NCBI GenBank assembly: GCA_027624625.1
Contig: JAQBWH010000010.1
Location: forward strand, 1-61,577
Length of the DNA: 61,577 nt
DNA from: Verrucomicrobiota bacterium
Lineage (GTDB): Bacteria; Verrucomicrobiota; Verrucomicrobiia; Chthoniobacterales; JACTMZ01
Reading direction: 5' to 3'
Every line of letters begins with the position of its first letter. Position 1 is the stretch's first letter. The position numbers and the translations under genes were made by a program. The notes under the pieces are model-generated. The model worked only from the letters and a program-made list of their open reading frames with translations. It ran no database searches and had not been told where the DNA came from. This document shows, one piece after another, positions 19,012 through 28,914 of the stretch.

Positions 19012-20915
19012 CCGCCAGCCAGTCCGGCTTCCAGTTCGACGAATTCGCGGGCGAGAATACTGTCCGGCTCGCATCTCATGGCCCGCCCGGCGAGATCGAG
19101 GGCGCGCCGTGCATCCTTGTCCCGCCCGGCGGTCTTCATTTGCCGGACAAAGGGACGCACCACCTCGTAAAAGAAATTCCCGCCGCCGGCCGGACCGAGC
19201 TTTCCGGTCAGCGAGCGGTATTCCCGCATCGCCGCGGTGTATTCACCCTCTTGCATCAGTCGGGAGAGAACCTCGGCACCCGCGGCGGCGCTCAGATCGG
19301 TACGGAGACGCCGATTTTCACGGATCATGCGCGCTTCAATCTCGCTGGCTGCTTGTCCATCGCCGCCCGCCCTTTCCAACTCGGCCAACCGCGTCTGGTA
19401 GCGGACACGCAGATCTTCTTCCCGGCGGAATCGGTCGATGCCCGCCATGTAGTGCGCCCGCAAAGCTCCCCTGTCCTTTGCCGCGGCAAGCACATTTTCC
19501 TTCACCTCCCAAGCCGCCACGAAGTCGGCTGAATAAAAAAGCGCGCTATCCGCCGCCGCACCGGCCGACGGCAAATCTCCGCGCCGCTGGAAAACTTCCG
19601 CCATGGCCAAGTCGCCCAAGGCCGCGTCATGTCCTTGCGCCCGTGTGGCCCGGCCCGAGAGAAAGAGCAGCTCGTGATCGGTCACGGGCAGCCAGGTTTG
19701 CGGATCGAGCGCCTGGCCGACGGTATAGCGCTGCTCGAAGAAACGCCCGGCATCCAATTCCCACTGGCCATTCCCTCGCAAATAGCCGAACCAAGCATGG
19801 CCCCCATCTTGCCCCTGCCCGGCGAAGTAAAGGGTCGGGATTCCCCGGGCCTTGCCCGCGAGGCAGGCGAAGTAAGCTTGGTCGGTACAAATCCCCCCAG
19901 CCGATTTAATTTTGCTCAAACTGTAATGGCCGTGAGGCCAGGAAAAAACGCCGCGCTCGGCCCGCTCTTGATCATACCGGACCAGATCAAGGACACGGTC
20001 GAATTTGTCACGCCGCGCACGCACATTTTTCGCGGCCCACTCGAATTCCGAGCGTGGCACCGGGGCATCAGCGAGGAACTTCAGCTCCGCCGCCGTGAGC
20101 CGGCGCAAATCATGTTCGAGCTTCCTTGCTTCGTTCGCCCGGTAAAAATAATCGAACTGACCCGCGACACCGTCCTCCGCACGCGGTACCGCTGCCGGGG
20201 GCACCTGATGGTGCGGCCAGAACGATGGTTCCCGTTGGTCATGGACCAAGGCGAAGGCCAAGATGAGCGAGCGGTAAGCGGGCCACGCACCCGGATGAGC
20301 GCGGCGCAACTGCTCGAGACGCGTCACCACGACCGGCGTGAAATCGTCCGGCTTCAACTCACGGAAGAACTCTTTGAGGAAATCCTGGTCGTTCGCCAGT
20401 TCGGCCAGAAAGTCTTCCGAGGCCCGCGATGCGACAGAGCCGCCGCCCGGCGTGTAGTCATCCGGCAAAAGCGCCTGCAGAATCTCCGGCGGCAGATGTT
20501 CCGCCGTCAGTGCACTGGCCGCCGTAGACAGGGGCCGTCCGGATGAGTCGGCCGGCAAGGGCGCACCGGAAGGAATGACCAGCAGCGCGTTGTCCTGGTC
20601 CGGATTGCGCAGCACGCGACGTCCGAGCCACGTCTTCAGCGCTTCCGGTTCCGGCGTCCCGAGGAGGTGGCACCATTGGTAAAGTCGCTGCCACTGGCGA
20701 AAAATGCCATTCCCGGCACTTCCAGCCTGCGAGGAGTGCGACGGTTTCCATTGCTCCGCCAGTCCGGCTTCCAGCGCGTCGGCGGCAGCGGCCCAGCCCA
20801 TGGCGCGGACCGCCACGATATCTTGGGCGGTGGGCACGCGGCCCAAATCGAAGTCCGCTCGCGCCAGAACGACAGGAAGGATCCCGAAAATCAGAACCAG
20901 CCACGCCCGCTTCAT
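19005..20915 (-). CDS. Secreted transglutaminase-like protein
   Basis: A 636-residue protein with a signal peptide (MKRAWLVLIFGILPVVLARA). The middle part has the transglutaminase/cysteine-protease core: the Cys in GGICTDQAYFACLAGKARGIPT and the His in DGGHAWFGYL, with a downstream Asp in WELDAG. The C-terminal third is helical and TPR-like (LGDLAMAEVFQRRGDLPSAGAAADSALF). It may act on cell-envelope proteins or peptidoglycan. Start at 20915; an upstream in-frame start at 20981 would put 22 hydrophilic residues before the signal peptide. The 3' end overlaps the convergent deaminase gene by 7 bases. Confidence 0.75.
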   Translation of the reverse strand: MKRAWLVLIFGILPVVLARADFDLGRVPTAQDIVAVRAMGWAAAADALEAGLAEQWKPSHSSQAGSAGNGIFRQWQRLYQWCHLLGTPEPEALKTWLGRRVLRNPDQDNALLVIPSGAPLPADSSGRPLSTAASALTAEHLPPEILQALLPDDYTPGGGSVASRASEDFLAELANDQDFLKEFFRELKPDDFTPVVVTRLEQLRRAHPGAWPAYRSLILAFALVHDQREPSFWPHHQVPPAAVPRAEDGVAGQFDYFYRANEARKLEHDLRRLTAAELKFLADAPVPRSEFEWAAKNVRARRDKFDRVLDLVRYDQERAERGVFSWPHGHYSLSKIKSAGGICTDQAYFACLAGKARGIPTLYFAGQGQDGGHAWFGYLRGNGQWELDAGRFFEQRYTVGQALDPQTWLPVTDHELLFLSGRATRAQGHDAALGDLAMAEVFQRRGDLPSAGAAADSALFYSADFVAAWEVKENVLAAAKDRGALRAHYMAGIDRFRREEDLRVRYQTRLAELERAGGDGQAASEIEARMIRENRRLRTDLSAAAGAEVLSRLMQEGEYTAAMREYRSLTGKLGPAGGGNFFYEVVRPFVRQMKTAGRDKDARRALDLAGRAMRCEPDSILAREFVELEAGLAGGQ

Positions 20916-21005
20916 ACCACCACCATAGCCACGCCCGTCCCCTTGCCAAGGGTCACAATCCTCTTTTGCGCCGCAGGGCAACCACCCTATCCTTCCCGGT
21001 CACGC

Positions 21006-23909
21006 ATGTTGCCTTCCTCCGAACCCGCCGCGATCCGCGTTAAAGGCGCCCGCCAGCACAACCTGAAGAATATCGACGTGGTCATACCGCGGAACCGGTT
21101 TGTCGTCCTGACCGGCCCGAGTGGCTCCGGCAAATCGTCCCTCGCCTTCGACACCCTCTACGCCGAGGGACAACGCAAATATGTCGAAAGCCTCTCGGCC
21201 TACGCCCGCCAGTTTCTCGACCGCCTCGAGCGTCCCGACGTGGACTTCGTCGAAGGACTTTCCCCTGCCATCGCCATCGAACAACGCACCGCCTCGGCCG
21301 GCCCGCGTTCGACCATCGCGACCACCACGGAAATCTACGACTACCTCCGCATCCTCTACTCCGCGCTCGGCCTGCCGCACGATCCCGAGACGGGGGAACT
21401 GGTCCGCCGTCAGAGCCCGCAGGAAATCACCGACGCCATCCTCGCCTTTCCGCCGGAGAGCAAACTTGTTCTCCTTGCCCCCATCGTGCGCAACCAAGCG
21501 GGAGAATTCCGCGACATCATCGAAAAACTCCGCCGTGAAGGTTTTGTCCGCGCTCGCATCGACGGCGAAATCACCGACCTTGGCGGGGAAGCGCGCATCC
21601 GCCTCGACAAAAAACGCCGTCATCAGATCGAAGCCGTCATCGACCGGCTCGTACTCAAGTCCGGGCTCCGTCAACGTCTCGCCGATTCGGTCGAAACTGC
21701 CCTGCGCTGGGGGGAAGGACAACTCGTGGCCTCGGTCCAATCGCCGGACAAAAAAAAATTCACCGACCACCCATTCTCCACCGCCTTTTGCAATCCGCGG
21801 ACCGGCTTCACCCTGCCGCGCCTCACCCCGCAGCATTTCTCGTTCAACAGCCACCTCGGGGCCTGCCCGGGATGCCAAGGGCTGGGGACCGAACCCTACT
21901 TTGATCCGGACCTCATCCTTGATCTGGACAAGTCTCTCGAGGATGGCGCCATCGTGGCCTGGCGCAAGGGCACGCCGAAAATGGAATCTTATTACGCGGC
22001 CCTGACCACTGCGCTCGCTGCCGATGCAGGGGTGCGCACCGATCTGCCCTTGTCCAAATTGCCGCCTTCCTTCCATCAGTTGCTCCTCCATGGTTCCGGT
22101 GACCGCGCCATCGATCTCCAATTCGGAATCGGAGTGACCCGCCAAAAATTGTCCAAGCCGTTCGAAGGCCTTCTCGCCCAGCTCGAGCATTTGCTGGCCC
22201 GCGCCAAGGGCGAATCGCTCAAGCAGCGCCTCAAAGCCTTGCAGAACCGCCGTCCATGCGTCCGCTGCAGCGGAGCCCGTCTCCGTCCCGAAATTCTTGG
22301 CGTCACCCTGATCACGTCCGCCGGAGAGGAATATCCCATCGACACCTTCTGCAACCTGACCATTGCCCGCGCGGCGCAGGTCATCGGACAACTCCGGTTG
22401 CAGGGCAACGATGAGGCCATTGCGGGCGAGGTGGTGAGCGAAATCGCCCGACGCCTCGCCTTTCTTGAAGAGGTCGGACTCGACTACCTCACCCTGAATC
22501 GCGAAAGCGGCACGCTGTCCGGCGGCGAGGCCCAGCGCATTCGCCTGGCCACACAAATCGGCAGCGGCTTGGCCGGCGTCCTCTACGTGCTCGACGAACC
22601 CAGTATCGGACTTCACCAGCGCGACAACGAACGCCTCATCGCCACCCTTAAACGCCTGCGCGACCTCGGCAACTCGGTCCTCGTGGTCGAGCACGACCAC
22701 GACACCATCGCGGCGGCCGACCATATTATCGACATCGGTCCGGGAGCCGGGCCGCTCGGCGGGCGCATCGTCGCCCAAGGCACCCTTGAAGAAGTCACCG
22801 CGGCCCCACAGTCGCTGACCGGACGCTATCTGGGAGGCGAACTCCGCATCCGTGTACCGACCAAACGCAACAGGCCCCTCACCCCCCGCGCCTTGGTGGC
22901 CGGCCCGTCCGACGGCTGGCTCAGCGTGACCGGCGCACGGGAGAACAACCTGCAAAATGTCGATGCCCATTTTCCGCTCGGCACCTTTATCTGCGTCACC
23001 GGCGTTTCGGGCAGCGGCAAATCCACTTTGGTCAACGACATCCTCCGGGCCGCCCTGGCCCGGGATTTATACCGCGCCAAGGCGACGCCTGGCGCCCACG
23101 ATGCCATTCTCGGCGCCGGGCAAGTTCACCGTCTGGTGGTCGTCGACCAAGCACCCATCGGCCGCACCCCGCGATCTAATCCCGCGACCTACACCGGCGC
23201 CTTCGGCCCGATCCGCGAGCTTTTTGCCCAGGTGCCCGCCGCCCGGGTGCGGGGCTACAATGCGGGTCGCTTCAGCTTCAATGTCAAAGGCGGCCGCTGC
23301 GAGCACTGTCAGGGCGACGGCTCACTCAAAGTCGAAATGCATTTCCTGGCCGATGTCTTTGTCACCTGCGACGTCTGCCAAGGCCGCCGCTACAACCGGG
23401 AAACCCTTGAAATTACCTACAAAGGAAAAAATATTGCCGACGTGCTGGCCATGACCATCGACGAGGCCCTCTCCTTTTTTCGCGCCGTGCCCAACGTGGC
23501 CGACAAGCTCTCCACCATGCAGGAAGTCGGGCTCGGCTACCTGACGCTCGGACAATCGGCCAGCACCCTCTCCGGTGGCGAGGCCCAACGGGTCAAACTT
23601 TCGACCGAACTGGCCAAACGCGGAGGATCCAAGACGCTCTACATCCTCGACGAGCCGACCACGGGCCTCCATGTCTCCGATGTCGACACCCTCATGCATG
23701 TGCTGATGAAACTGCGCAACGCGGGCAATACCCTCATCGTCATCGAGCACAATATGGACGTGATCAAATGCGCCGACTGGATTCTCGACCTCGGGCCCGG
23801 CGGAGGCGAACATGGTGGTTTGATCATCACCGAAGGGACACCCGAAACCGTAGCCAAGGCCGAAGCCAGCCACACCGGTTACTACCTCCGCAAAGCTCTC
23901 GGAACATGA
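21006..23909 (+). CDS. uvrA: Excinuclease ABC subunit A
   Basis: DNA-damage-recognition ATPase of nucleotide excision repair. The 967-residue length is near the usual 940. It has two ABC ATPase modules: Walker A GPSGSGKS (37-44) and GVSGSGKS, each with an LSGGEAQR signature ([32 protein letters not shown]) and a DEP Walker B. Zinc-finger cysteines are present in [18 protein letters not shown] and CEHCQGDG...[10 protein letters not shown]. The insertion domain [13 protein letters not shown] is conserved. Start ATG at 21006. The stop overlaps the next ATG (ATGA). Confidence 0.97.
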   Translation: MLPSSEPAAIRVKGARQHNLKNIDVVIPRNRFVVLTGPSGSGKSSLAFDTLYAEGQRKYVESLSAYARQFLDRLERPDVDFVEGLSPAIAIEQRTASAGPRSTIATTTEIYDYLRILYSALGLPHDPETGELVRRQSPQEITDAILAFPPESKLVLLAPIVRNQAGEFRDIIEKLRREGFVRARIDGEITDLGGEARIRLDKKRRHQIEAVIDRLVLKSGLRQRLADSVETALRWGEGQLVASVQSPDKKKFTDHPFSTAFCNPRTGFTLPRLTPQHFSFNSHLGACPGCQGLGTEPYFDPDLILDLDKSLEDGAIVAWRKGTPKMESYYAALTTALAADAGVRTDLPLSKLPPSFHQLLLHGSGDRAIDLQFGIGVTRQKLSKPFEGLLAQLEHLLARAKGESLKQRLKALQNRRPCVRCSGARLRPEILGVTLITSAGEEYPIDTFCNLTIARAAQVIGQLRLQGNDEAIAGEVVSEIARRLAFLEEVGLDYLTLNRESGTLSGGEAQRIRLATQIGSGLAGVLYVLDEPSIGLHQRDNERLIATLKRLRDLGNSVLVVEHDHDTIAAADHIIDIGPGAGPLGGRIVAQGTLEEVTAAPQSLTGRYLGGELRIRVPTKRNRPLTPRALVAGPSDGWLSVTGARENNLQNVDAHFPLGTFICVTGVSGSGKSTLVNDILRAALARDLYRAKATPGAHDAILGAGQVHRLVVVDQAPIGRTPRSNPATYTGAFGPIRELFAQVPAARVRGYNAGRFSFNVKGGRCEHCQGDGSLKVEMHFLADVFVTCDVCQGRRYNRETLEITYKGKNIADVLAMTIDEALSFFRAVPNVADKLSTMQEVGLGYLTLGQSASTLSGGEAQRVKLSTELAKRGGSKTLYILDEPTTGLHVSDVDTLMHVLMKLRNAGNTLIVIEHNMDVIKCADWILDLGPGGGEHGGLIITEGTPETVAKAEASHTGYYLRKALGT

Positions 23910-26317
23910 AATCCGCCGTCTTGCTTTGGTTCGCACTGACCACCGCAGCGCTCGCTACGGCTCCGTCCGTGGCGGAAAAATCTCTTGCCGCCCTGCGCGA
24001 AGGAATGCCGCAGGCTGCCATTGCCCCCCTTGCGGAGGCGCTACGCAAAGCTCCTGCGGGGGAAAAGAACACGCTCGGACTCTTGCTCGCCCGAACGCAA
24101 CTCGCCGCCGGCCGCCCAGGCGATGCGCTTCAGACACTCGACGGCCCGTGCGACCGCGGGTCAGGCGAGGCGGTTTTCCTCCGTGCCGCCGCTTTCGCGG
24201 CCCAAGGCAACCTCGAAATGGCCGCTACGTTGGCCGAACCGCAAGCCGCGGAGAATCCTGAAGCCGCCCTGCTTCTCGCCCGCATCCGCACCGAGCAGGG
24301 CGACGCGGAGGCGGCCCGCGTCCTGCTGCCACCACCCGGAACACCCTTGCCCGCCGACCCCAATACCCTGCGTTTGCTCCTCGACCTGCAACTTTCCACC
24401 GGCGACCCCGCCAAGACAGAAGCCCTGATTAGCTCCGCACGCGAGGAGCAACTGCTCCCGGCACCCGAACTCGATGTCGCCCTCGGCCGGGTCCGCTTGG
24501 CCGAAAATCGGCCCTCCGATGCCTCGGAAATTTTCCGCAACATCCTTGCCACGGGCGAACCCACTGCGGCCGTCCAAGACAATGCGCGGCTTGGATTGGC
24601 CCGGTCGCTCCTTGTTCTTGGCGTCGACGCGCGCGCCCGCGATGTCCTGCGCGAGGGCCTCGACCAGACGCCCGACGCCTTAACCACCCGCGAAAGCATG
24701 GAGCGATGGATTATGCTCGAACGCCAACTGGGCGCCGATCCATCGGCAGACCTGAAGGCCTGGGCCGAGAAGAAAGGAAGCCGCCGCACCCTTGAAGCCC
24801 GGTTGCAACTGGCACGGCTCGACCTCGATCTGAAACGCCCGGAAGCGGCGATCAGCGCCTTGAACGGAATGGCAGCCGACCCGGCCCTCGGTCCCGCGGA
24901 AGCCCTGCGCGCGCGCCTCCTTTTGGCCGAGGCACGCATCGCTGGCGGGCAAACCAAGCAAGCACTCGAACTGCTCGAGACCATTCCTCCGATGGGGAGC
25001 GGCCCGGCTTCCGATTACCGTTTGGCCGACTTGCGCGGACGCGCCCTCTCCGCGACCGCGGCGCACCGCCGCGCTTACGATTCGTTCGCCGCCGCAGTCA
25101 AAGCCGCCCGCACCCCGGAGGAAAAGTCCGCCGCCGCGGCCAACTGTCTTGTCTCCGCGCTCGCGGCCGAGGACCTCGCCCTGGCCCGCAGTTCCTTTGA
25201 CCTCCTGCGCCAAAGCGAACCCGCCAATCCGGACCTCCTCCGCTGGTCATTCTTTATTGCCGTGGCCGAGGCGCGCGAAGGAAAGATCGACGGACTCAGC
25301 GCTCTCGCCCGGCGAGCCCCCGCCGTCGATTACGCCTTCCAATCCAAACTTGCTTTGGCCGAGTGGCGCATGGGCCGCGGCGAGGCTCCCGCCGCCGAAC
25401 GAATCCTCCGCACGGCTCAAGCCGAGGCCGACACCCCGCCGCGCGCCGCCGCCCTCGCTGCCGCGGAAATTTTCGCCGCGGACAACGCCGGTTCGCGTCC
25501 GCGCGAGGAACTGGTCACCGCCGCGGCCGAATTTCTGGCCGCCTACCCCGATGCGCCGGAAGCTCCGGACATTGCCTTCAAACTTGGAGAACTGCACTCG
25601 CGTGTCGGTGACCATGCTGCGTCCGAAACAGTGCTGACCAAGTTGGCCGAAAGCCTGCCCGATGCCGAGGCCTCCGCACTGGCCAAATTCTTTGCCGCAC
25701 AGTCTGCCGCGCGCAGCATGAGTACGGAGGGCGCAGGGCGTGCGCTCGCCTGGTTTGACCAGCTTGCCCAAGGCAGTTCACCCCTGCGGCACCGCGCCCG
25801 CTTCGAACAGGCCTCTCTTCTCTTGCGCGACCGCCGCTTGGCCGACGCCCTGACCCTTTACGAGCGCATCCTCGGCGGCGACCCGCCTCCAGAAGTTCGC
25901 CACGCCGCCTTGATGGAGAAGGGCGACACACTTTTCGCTTTGGGCAGTAGCGAACCCGGCCGTTTTACGGAAGCTGCCGCCGTCTACGCCGGTTTGGCCG
26001 CCGACCTCTCCGCCCCGGCCGACTGGCGCGACCAAGCTGCCTGCAAGCGCGCCGCCGCGCTGGCCAAGGTCGGGCAAACCGAAGCCGCCCTCGCCGCCTA
26101 CCGCGAGGTGCTCTCCCGGCCTCCGGGAACAGAAGCCGACCCGTTTTGGTTTTACAAGGCCGGGCTGGAGGCAGGGCGCCTCCTCGAGGAACAAAAAAAC
26201 TGGCCGGAGGCCATCGCCGTCTACGATAAAATGGCATCCGCAGAAGGCCCGCAGCGCGAAGAGATCCTGCAGCGCGCCCGCCGTCTGCGGCTCGAACACT
26301 TCATTTGGGAAAATTAA
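23906..26317 (+). CDS. Secreted TPR-repeat protein
   Basis: An 803-residue protein with a signal peptide ([17 protein letters not shown]) followed by many degenerate 34-residue TPR-like helical pairs, very rich in Ala, Leu, Glu and Arg. Recognisable units include AAGRPGDALQTLDGP and KVGQTEAALAAYREVL. TPR proteins of this type are periplasmic scaffolds. No enzymatic motif is visible. It overlaps the uvrA stop by four bases, which implies co-translation although the link to repair is obscure. The next gene starts 2 bp after its stop. Confidence 0.8.
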   Translation: MKSAVLLWFALTTAALATAPSVAEKSLAALREGMPQAAIAPLAEALRKAPAGEKNTLGLLLARTQLAAGRPGDALQTLDGPCDRGSGEAVFLRAAAFAAQGNLEMAATLAEPQAAENPEAALLLARIRTEQGDAEAARVLLPPPGTPLPADPNTLRLLLDLQLSTGDPAKTEALISSAREEQLLPAPELDVALGRVRLAENRPSDASEIFRNILATGEPTAAVQDNARLGLARSLLVLGVDARARDVLREGLDQTPDALTTRESMERWIMLERQLGADPSADLKAWAEKKGSRRTLEARLQLARLDLDLKRPEAAISALNGMAADPALGPAEALRARLLLAEARIAGGQTKQALELLETIPPMGSGPASDYRLADLRGRALSATAAHRRAYDSFAAAVKAARTPEEKSAAAANCLVSALAAEDLALARSSFDLLRQSEPANPDLLRWSFFIAVAEAREGKIDGLSALARRAPAVDYAFQSKLALAEWRMGRGEAPAAERILRTAQAEADTPPRAAALAAAEIFAADNAGSRPREELVTAAAEFLAAYPDAPEAPDIAFKLGELHSRVGDHAASETVLTKLAESLPDAEASALAKFFAAQSAARSMSTEGAGRALAWFDQLAQGSSPLRHRARFEQASLLLRDRRLADALTLYERILGGDPPPEVRHAALMEKGDTLFALGSSEPGRFTEAAAVYAGLAADLSAPADWRDQAACKRAAALAKVGQTEAALAAYREVLSRPPGTEADPFWFYKAGLEAGRLLEEQKNWPEAIAVYDKMASAEGPQREEILQRARRLRLEHFIWEN

Positions 26318-26319
26318 TC

Positions 26320-27420
26320 ATGCTGAATACGACCAACGCCACGACAGACGGCCACATCAAACTTTTCATCCCCGGACCCGTTGAGGTCTCGGAGAAAACC
26401 TTCCGCGCTTTTTGCCGTCCGCAAATCGGCCACCGCGGCACCGAGTTCTCGTCGCTCTACGAGTCCATTCACCCGCGCCTGCAAACCCTCTTCGGCACGA
26501 CCGGTCCCGTTTACCTGGCCACCGCCTCCGCCTGGGGCGTGATGGAGGGCGCGCTGCGCAATCTCGTCCAGAAAAAAGTCCTCAACTGCATGTGCGGCGC
26601 TTTCTCCGACAAGTGGTTTGATATCAGCAAGCGATGCGGTAAACAGGCCGAAGCACTCCAAGTCGAGTGGGGCGATCCCATCCTCCCCGAATTGGTCGAT
26701 GAAAAATTGTCCAAGGGCGGATTCGACGCCATCACCCTGATCCACAACGAAACTTCGGCCGGAGTCCTCAATCCGCTGGCCGAGATCGCTGCGGTGGTCA
26801 AAAAGTATCCCGAGGTTATGTTTATCGTGGATAGCGTTTCCTCATTTTCCACCGTGCCAATCGCAATGGACGATCTCGGCATCGATGTCCTCCTCACCGG
26901 CAGCCAAAAGGCTCTCGCCTTGCCGCCCGGGTTGGCCCTCTTCAGCGCCAGCGAACGCGCCCGGGCCCGCGCCGCCACGACACATGACCGCGGCTACTAT
27001 TTCGATTTCATCGAATTCCACAAAAACTGGGAGAAATTCATGACGCCGAGCACGCCCACCACCGGGCACATCTGGGCCTTGCAGTCGAAACTCGACGATA
27101 TTTTCGAGGAGGGGGTGGAAAACCGCTACGCCCGACACGCCAAGCTCAACCGGATGATTTCCGATTGGGTCGCTGCGCACGGCTTCGAACACTTCGCCCC
27201 GGAAGGTTACCGCTCCAAATCGCTGGTCTGCGTGAAAAACAACAAGAGTATCGACGTGGCGGCTTTTTGCTCCGCGCTGAAAAAGAAACACAAAGTAGCG
27301 ATCAACGGCGGCTATGGAAAAATCAAAGGCACCACCTTCCGCGTCTCCAACATGGGTGACGAAAGTGAAGCGACGATCAGCGAACTGCTCGGTTGGATGA
27401 CAGAATGCCTCCCGGCGTGA
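26320..27420 (+). CDS. Class V aminotransferase (alanine/serine-glyoxylate type)
   Basis: A 366-residue fold type I PLP enzyme. LFIPGPVEVSE is the class V N-terminal signature. The PLP-ring Asp sits in FIVDSVSSFSTVP, and the Schiff-base Lys is K197 in LLTGSQKALALPPG. The family includes alanine-glyoxylate, serine-pyruvate, serine-glyoxylate and ureidoglycine-glyoxylate aminotransferases and phosphoserine aminotransferase-like proteins. Glyoxylate use would tie it to the ureide genes, but the location behind uvrA does not show this, so the substrate is left open. Start ATG at 26320, 2 bp after the TPR gene. A terminator hairpin follows the stop. Confidence 0.85.
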   Translation: MLNTTNATTDGHIKLFIPGPVEVSEKTFRAFCRPQIGHRGTEFSSLYESIHPRLQTLFGTTGPVYLATASAWGVMEGALRNLVQKKVLNCMCGAFSDKWFDISKRCGKQAEALQVEWGDPILPELVDEKLSKGGFDAITLIHNETSAGVLNPLAEIAAVVKKYPEVMFIVDSVSSFSTVPIAMDDLGIDVLLTGSQKALALPPGLALFSASERARARAATTHDRGYYFDFIEFHKNWEKFMTPSTPTTGHIWALQSKLDDIFEEGVENRYARHAKLNRMISDWVAAHGFEHFAPEGYRSKSLVCVKNNKSIDVAAFCSALKKKHKVAINGGYGKIKGTTFRVSNMGDESEATISELLGWMTECLPA

Positions 27421-27430
27421 AGCAAACAAG

Positions 27431-27465
27431 CGGGCCGCAACCACACTCCCCGGCCCGGCTTTTAT
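27431..27465 (+). terminator. Probable intrinsic terminator after the aminotransferase gene
   Basis: CGGGCCG (27431-27437) pairs with CGGCCCG (27451-27457) across a 13-base loop and is followed by GCTTTTAT. It lies 10 bp after the class V aminotransferase stop and would end the uvrA-TPR-aminotransferase transcript. Confidence 0.6.
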
Positions 27466-27533
27466 GACCGTCTCTCTTCTGCCCCCCGCACCACAGACGT
27501 TCTGCGGCTTGCCAACCGAAAAATGTTCACCTA

Positions 27534-28700
27534 ATGTCTAAAAAGTTGCCCCATCGGCAACTGGCCACCTTCATGCAAATTCCACTCATCTCACGCATTC
27601 CTTGGGATCGCGTCAACTGGACAACCAGCATTTTCCTGGCTGTCATCAACACCTTGGCCCTCACCGCCGTTCCGCTCTACATCTGGCATTACGGGCTCGA
27701 TTGGTTCCAAGCCGGTCTCTTCTTCTTTTTCTACATGGCCACCGGATTCAGCATCACCCTGGGCTATCATCGCCTCTTTTCCCACCTCTCCTTCAAAGCG
27801 AAGTCCCCGGTCAAAATGGCTACCCTGCTTTTCGGCGCCTGTGCTTTCGAAAATTCCGCCCTCGACTGGTGCTCGGACCACCGCAAGCACCATAAGCACG
27901 TGGACCACGACGATGATCCCTACGACATCAGCAAGGGCTTCCTTTGGGCACATATCGGCTGGCTCCTGTTCAAACTCGGGCCGGAAGAGCCGATGGACAA
28001 TGTCAACGACCTGCGCCGTGACCCTCTCGTCATGTGGCAACATCGCTGGTGCATCCCCATCGCGATTTTCCTCGGCTTCGGCCTTCCTGTCCTCCTCGGT
28101 TTTCTCTGGAGCGGCGCGGTCGGCGCGCTGGGCGGCTTCCTTCTGGCCGGGGTGCTCCGCGTTTTCGCCGTGCAGCACAGTACTTTTTTCATCAACTCGA
28201 TGTGCCACAGCGTGGGAACCCGCCCGTATTCGACCCGTTGCAGTGCCCGCGACAGCGCGGTCATGGCGCTCTTCACCTTCGGCGAGGGCTACCACAACTA
28301 TCACCACGAGTTCCAACACGACTACCGCAATGGCGTGAAGCGCTCCAATTTTGACCCGACCAAATGGTCCATCTGGACTTTGGAAAAACTCGGCCTGGTC
28401 AGCGACCTCCGCCGCGTCCCGGATGAAAAGATCCTCCTCGCCGAAATGCAGGAAACGAAGCGTCGTGCCACCCTCAATACCGATCAGCATGCCAGCATCT
28501 CCGCCGTTCTCGGCCAGCAAATGCACGATCTCTTCCACCAGCTAAGCGACCGCCTCTCGGCCAACTATGCGGCGATCGAAAAAGCGATGGCCGAAAAAGT
28601 CGAGGTCTCCCGCCACGTGATGGAAAATTGCCGCCGGGAAACACGAGAGTTCGCCGCGCTCCTCTCCGACCTCGAGCGACGCCTGCCCCTTACGGCGTAA
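27534..28700 (+). CDS. Acyl-CoA delta-9 desaturase-like membrane di-iron enzyme with C-terminal extension
   Basis: Introduces a double bond into fatty acyl chains at the inner membrane. The 388-residue protein has the three His boxes of the stearoyl-CoA desaturase family: HRLFSH (79-84), HRKHH (116-120) and HNYHH (254-258), with hydrophobic helices before, between and after them. The catalytic domain ends near residue 290. A further 90 or so residues form a charged, amphipathic, probably coiled-coil tail (HDLFHQLSDRLSANYAAIEKAMAEKVEV). Most bacterial homologues lack such a tail. Start ATG at 27534; ATG 27573 is an alternative. It looks like a single-gene transcript between two hairpins. Confidence 0.92.
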   Translation: MSKKLPHRQLATFMQIPLISRIPWDRVNWTTSIFLAVINTLALTAVPLYIWHYGLDWFQAGLFFFFYMATGFSITLGYHRLFSHLSFKAKSPVKMATLLFGACAFENSALDWCSDHRKHHKHVDHDDDPYDISKGFLWAHIGWLLFKLGPEEPMDNVNDLRRDPLVMWQHRWCIPIAIFLGFGLPVLLGFLWSGAVGALGGFLLAGVLRVFAVQHSTFFINSMCHSVGTRPYSTRCSARDSAVMALFTFGEGYHNYHHEFQHDYRNGVKRSNFDPTKWSIWTLEKLGLVSDLRRVPDEKILLAEMQETKRRATLNTDQHASISAVLGQQMHDLFHQLSDRLSANYAAIEKAMAEKVEVSRHVMENCRRETREFAALLSDLERRLPLTA

Positions 28701-28721
28701 CGAGCGAGGCAAAGGAATAAG

Positions 28722-28754
28722 GCCGGGGGTTTGGCCCCGTGCTCCCCCCCCGGC
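28722..28754. terminator. GC-rich hairpin after the desaturase gene
   Basis: GCCGGGGG (28722-28729) pairs with CCCCCGGC (28747-28754), 21 bp after the desaturase stop, between convergent genes. No T-run follows, so termination efficiency is uncertain. I see no gene in the remainder of the 214-bp gap 28701-28914. Confidence 0.4.
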
Positions 28755-28914
28755 TTGAAGAAAGAGCTGTGGCTGGCCCCCAGGTCAGCGTGGCCTCCGA
28801 GATCTCATCGGCAACTCGGTTGGGGCCAAGCGCGTCGCCGCTGTTGTGTTATTTTTCCTCCTCAAGGGGGGACATCGCGGTCCATCTAAATACTCCGTCG
28901 CCTCCGAGCCATCA

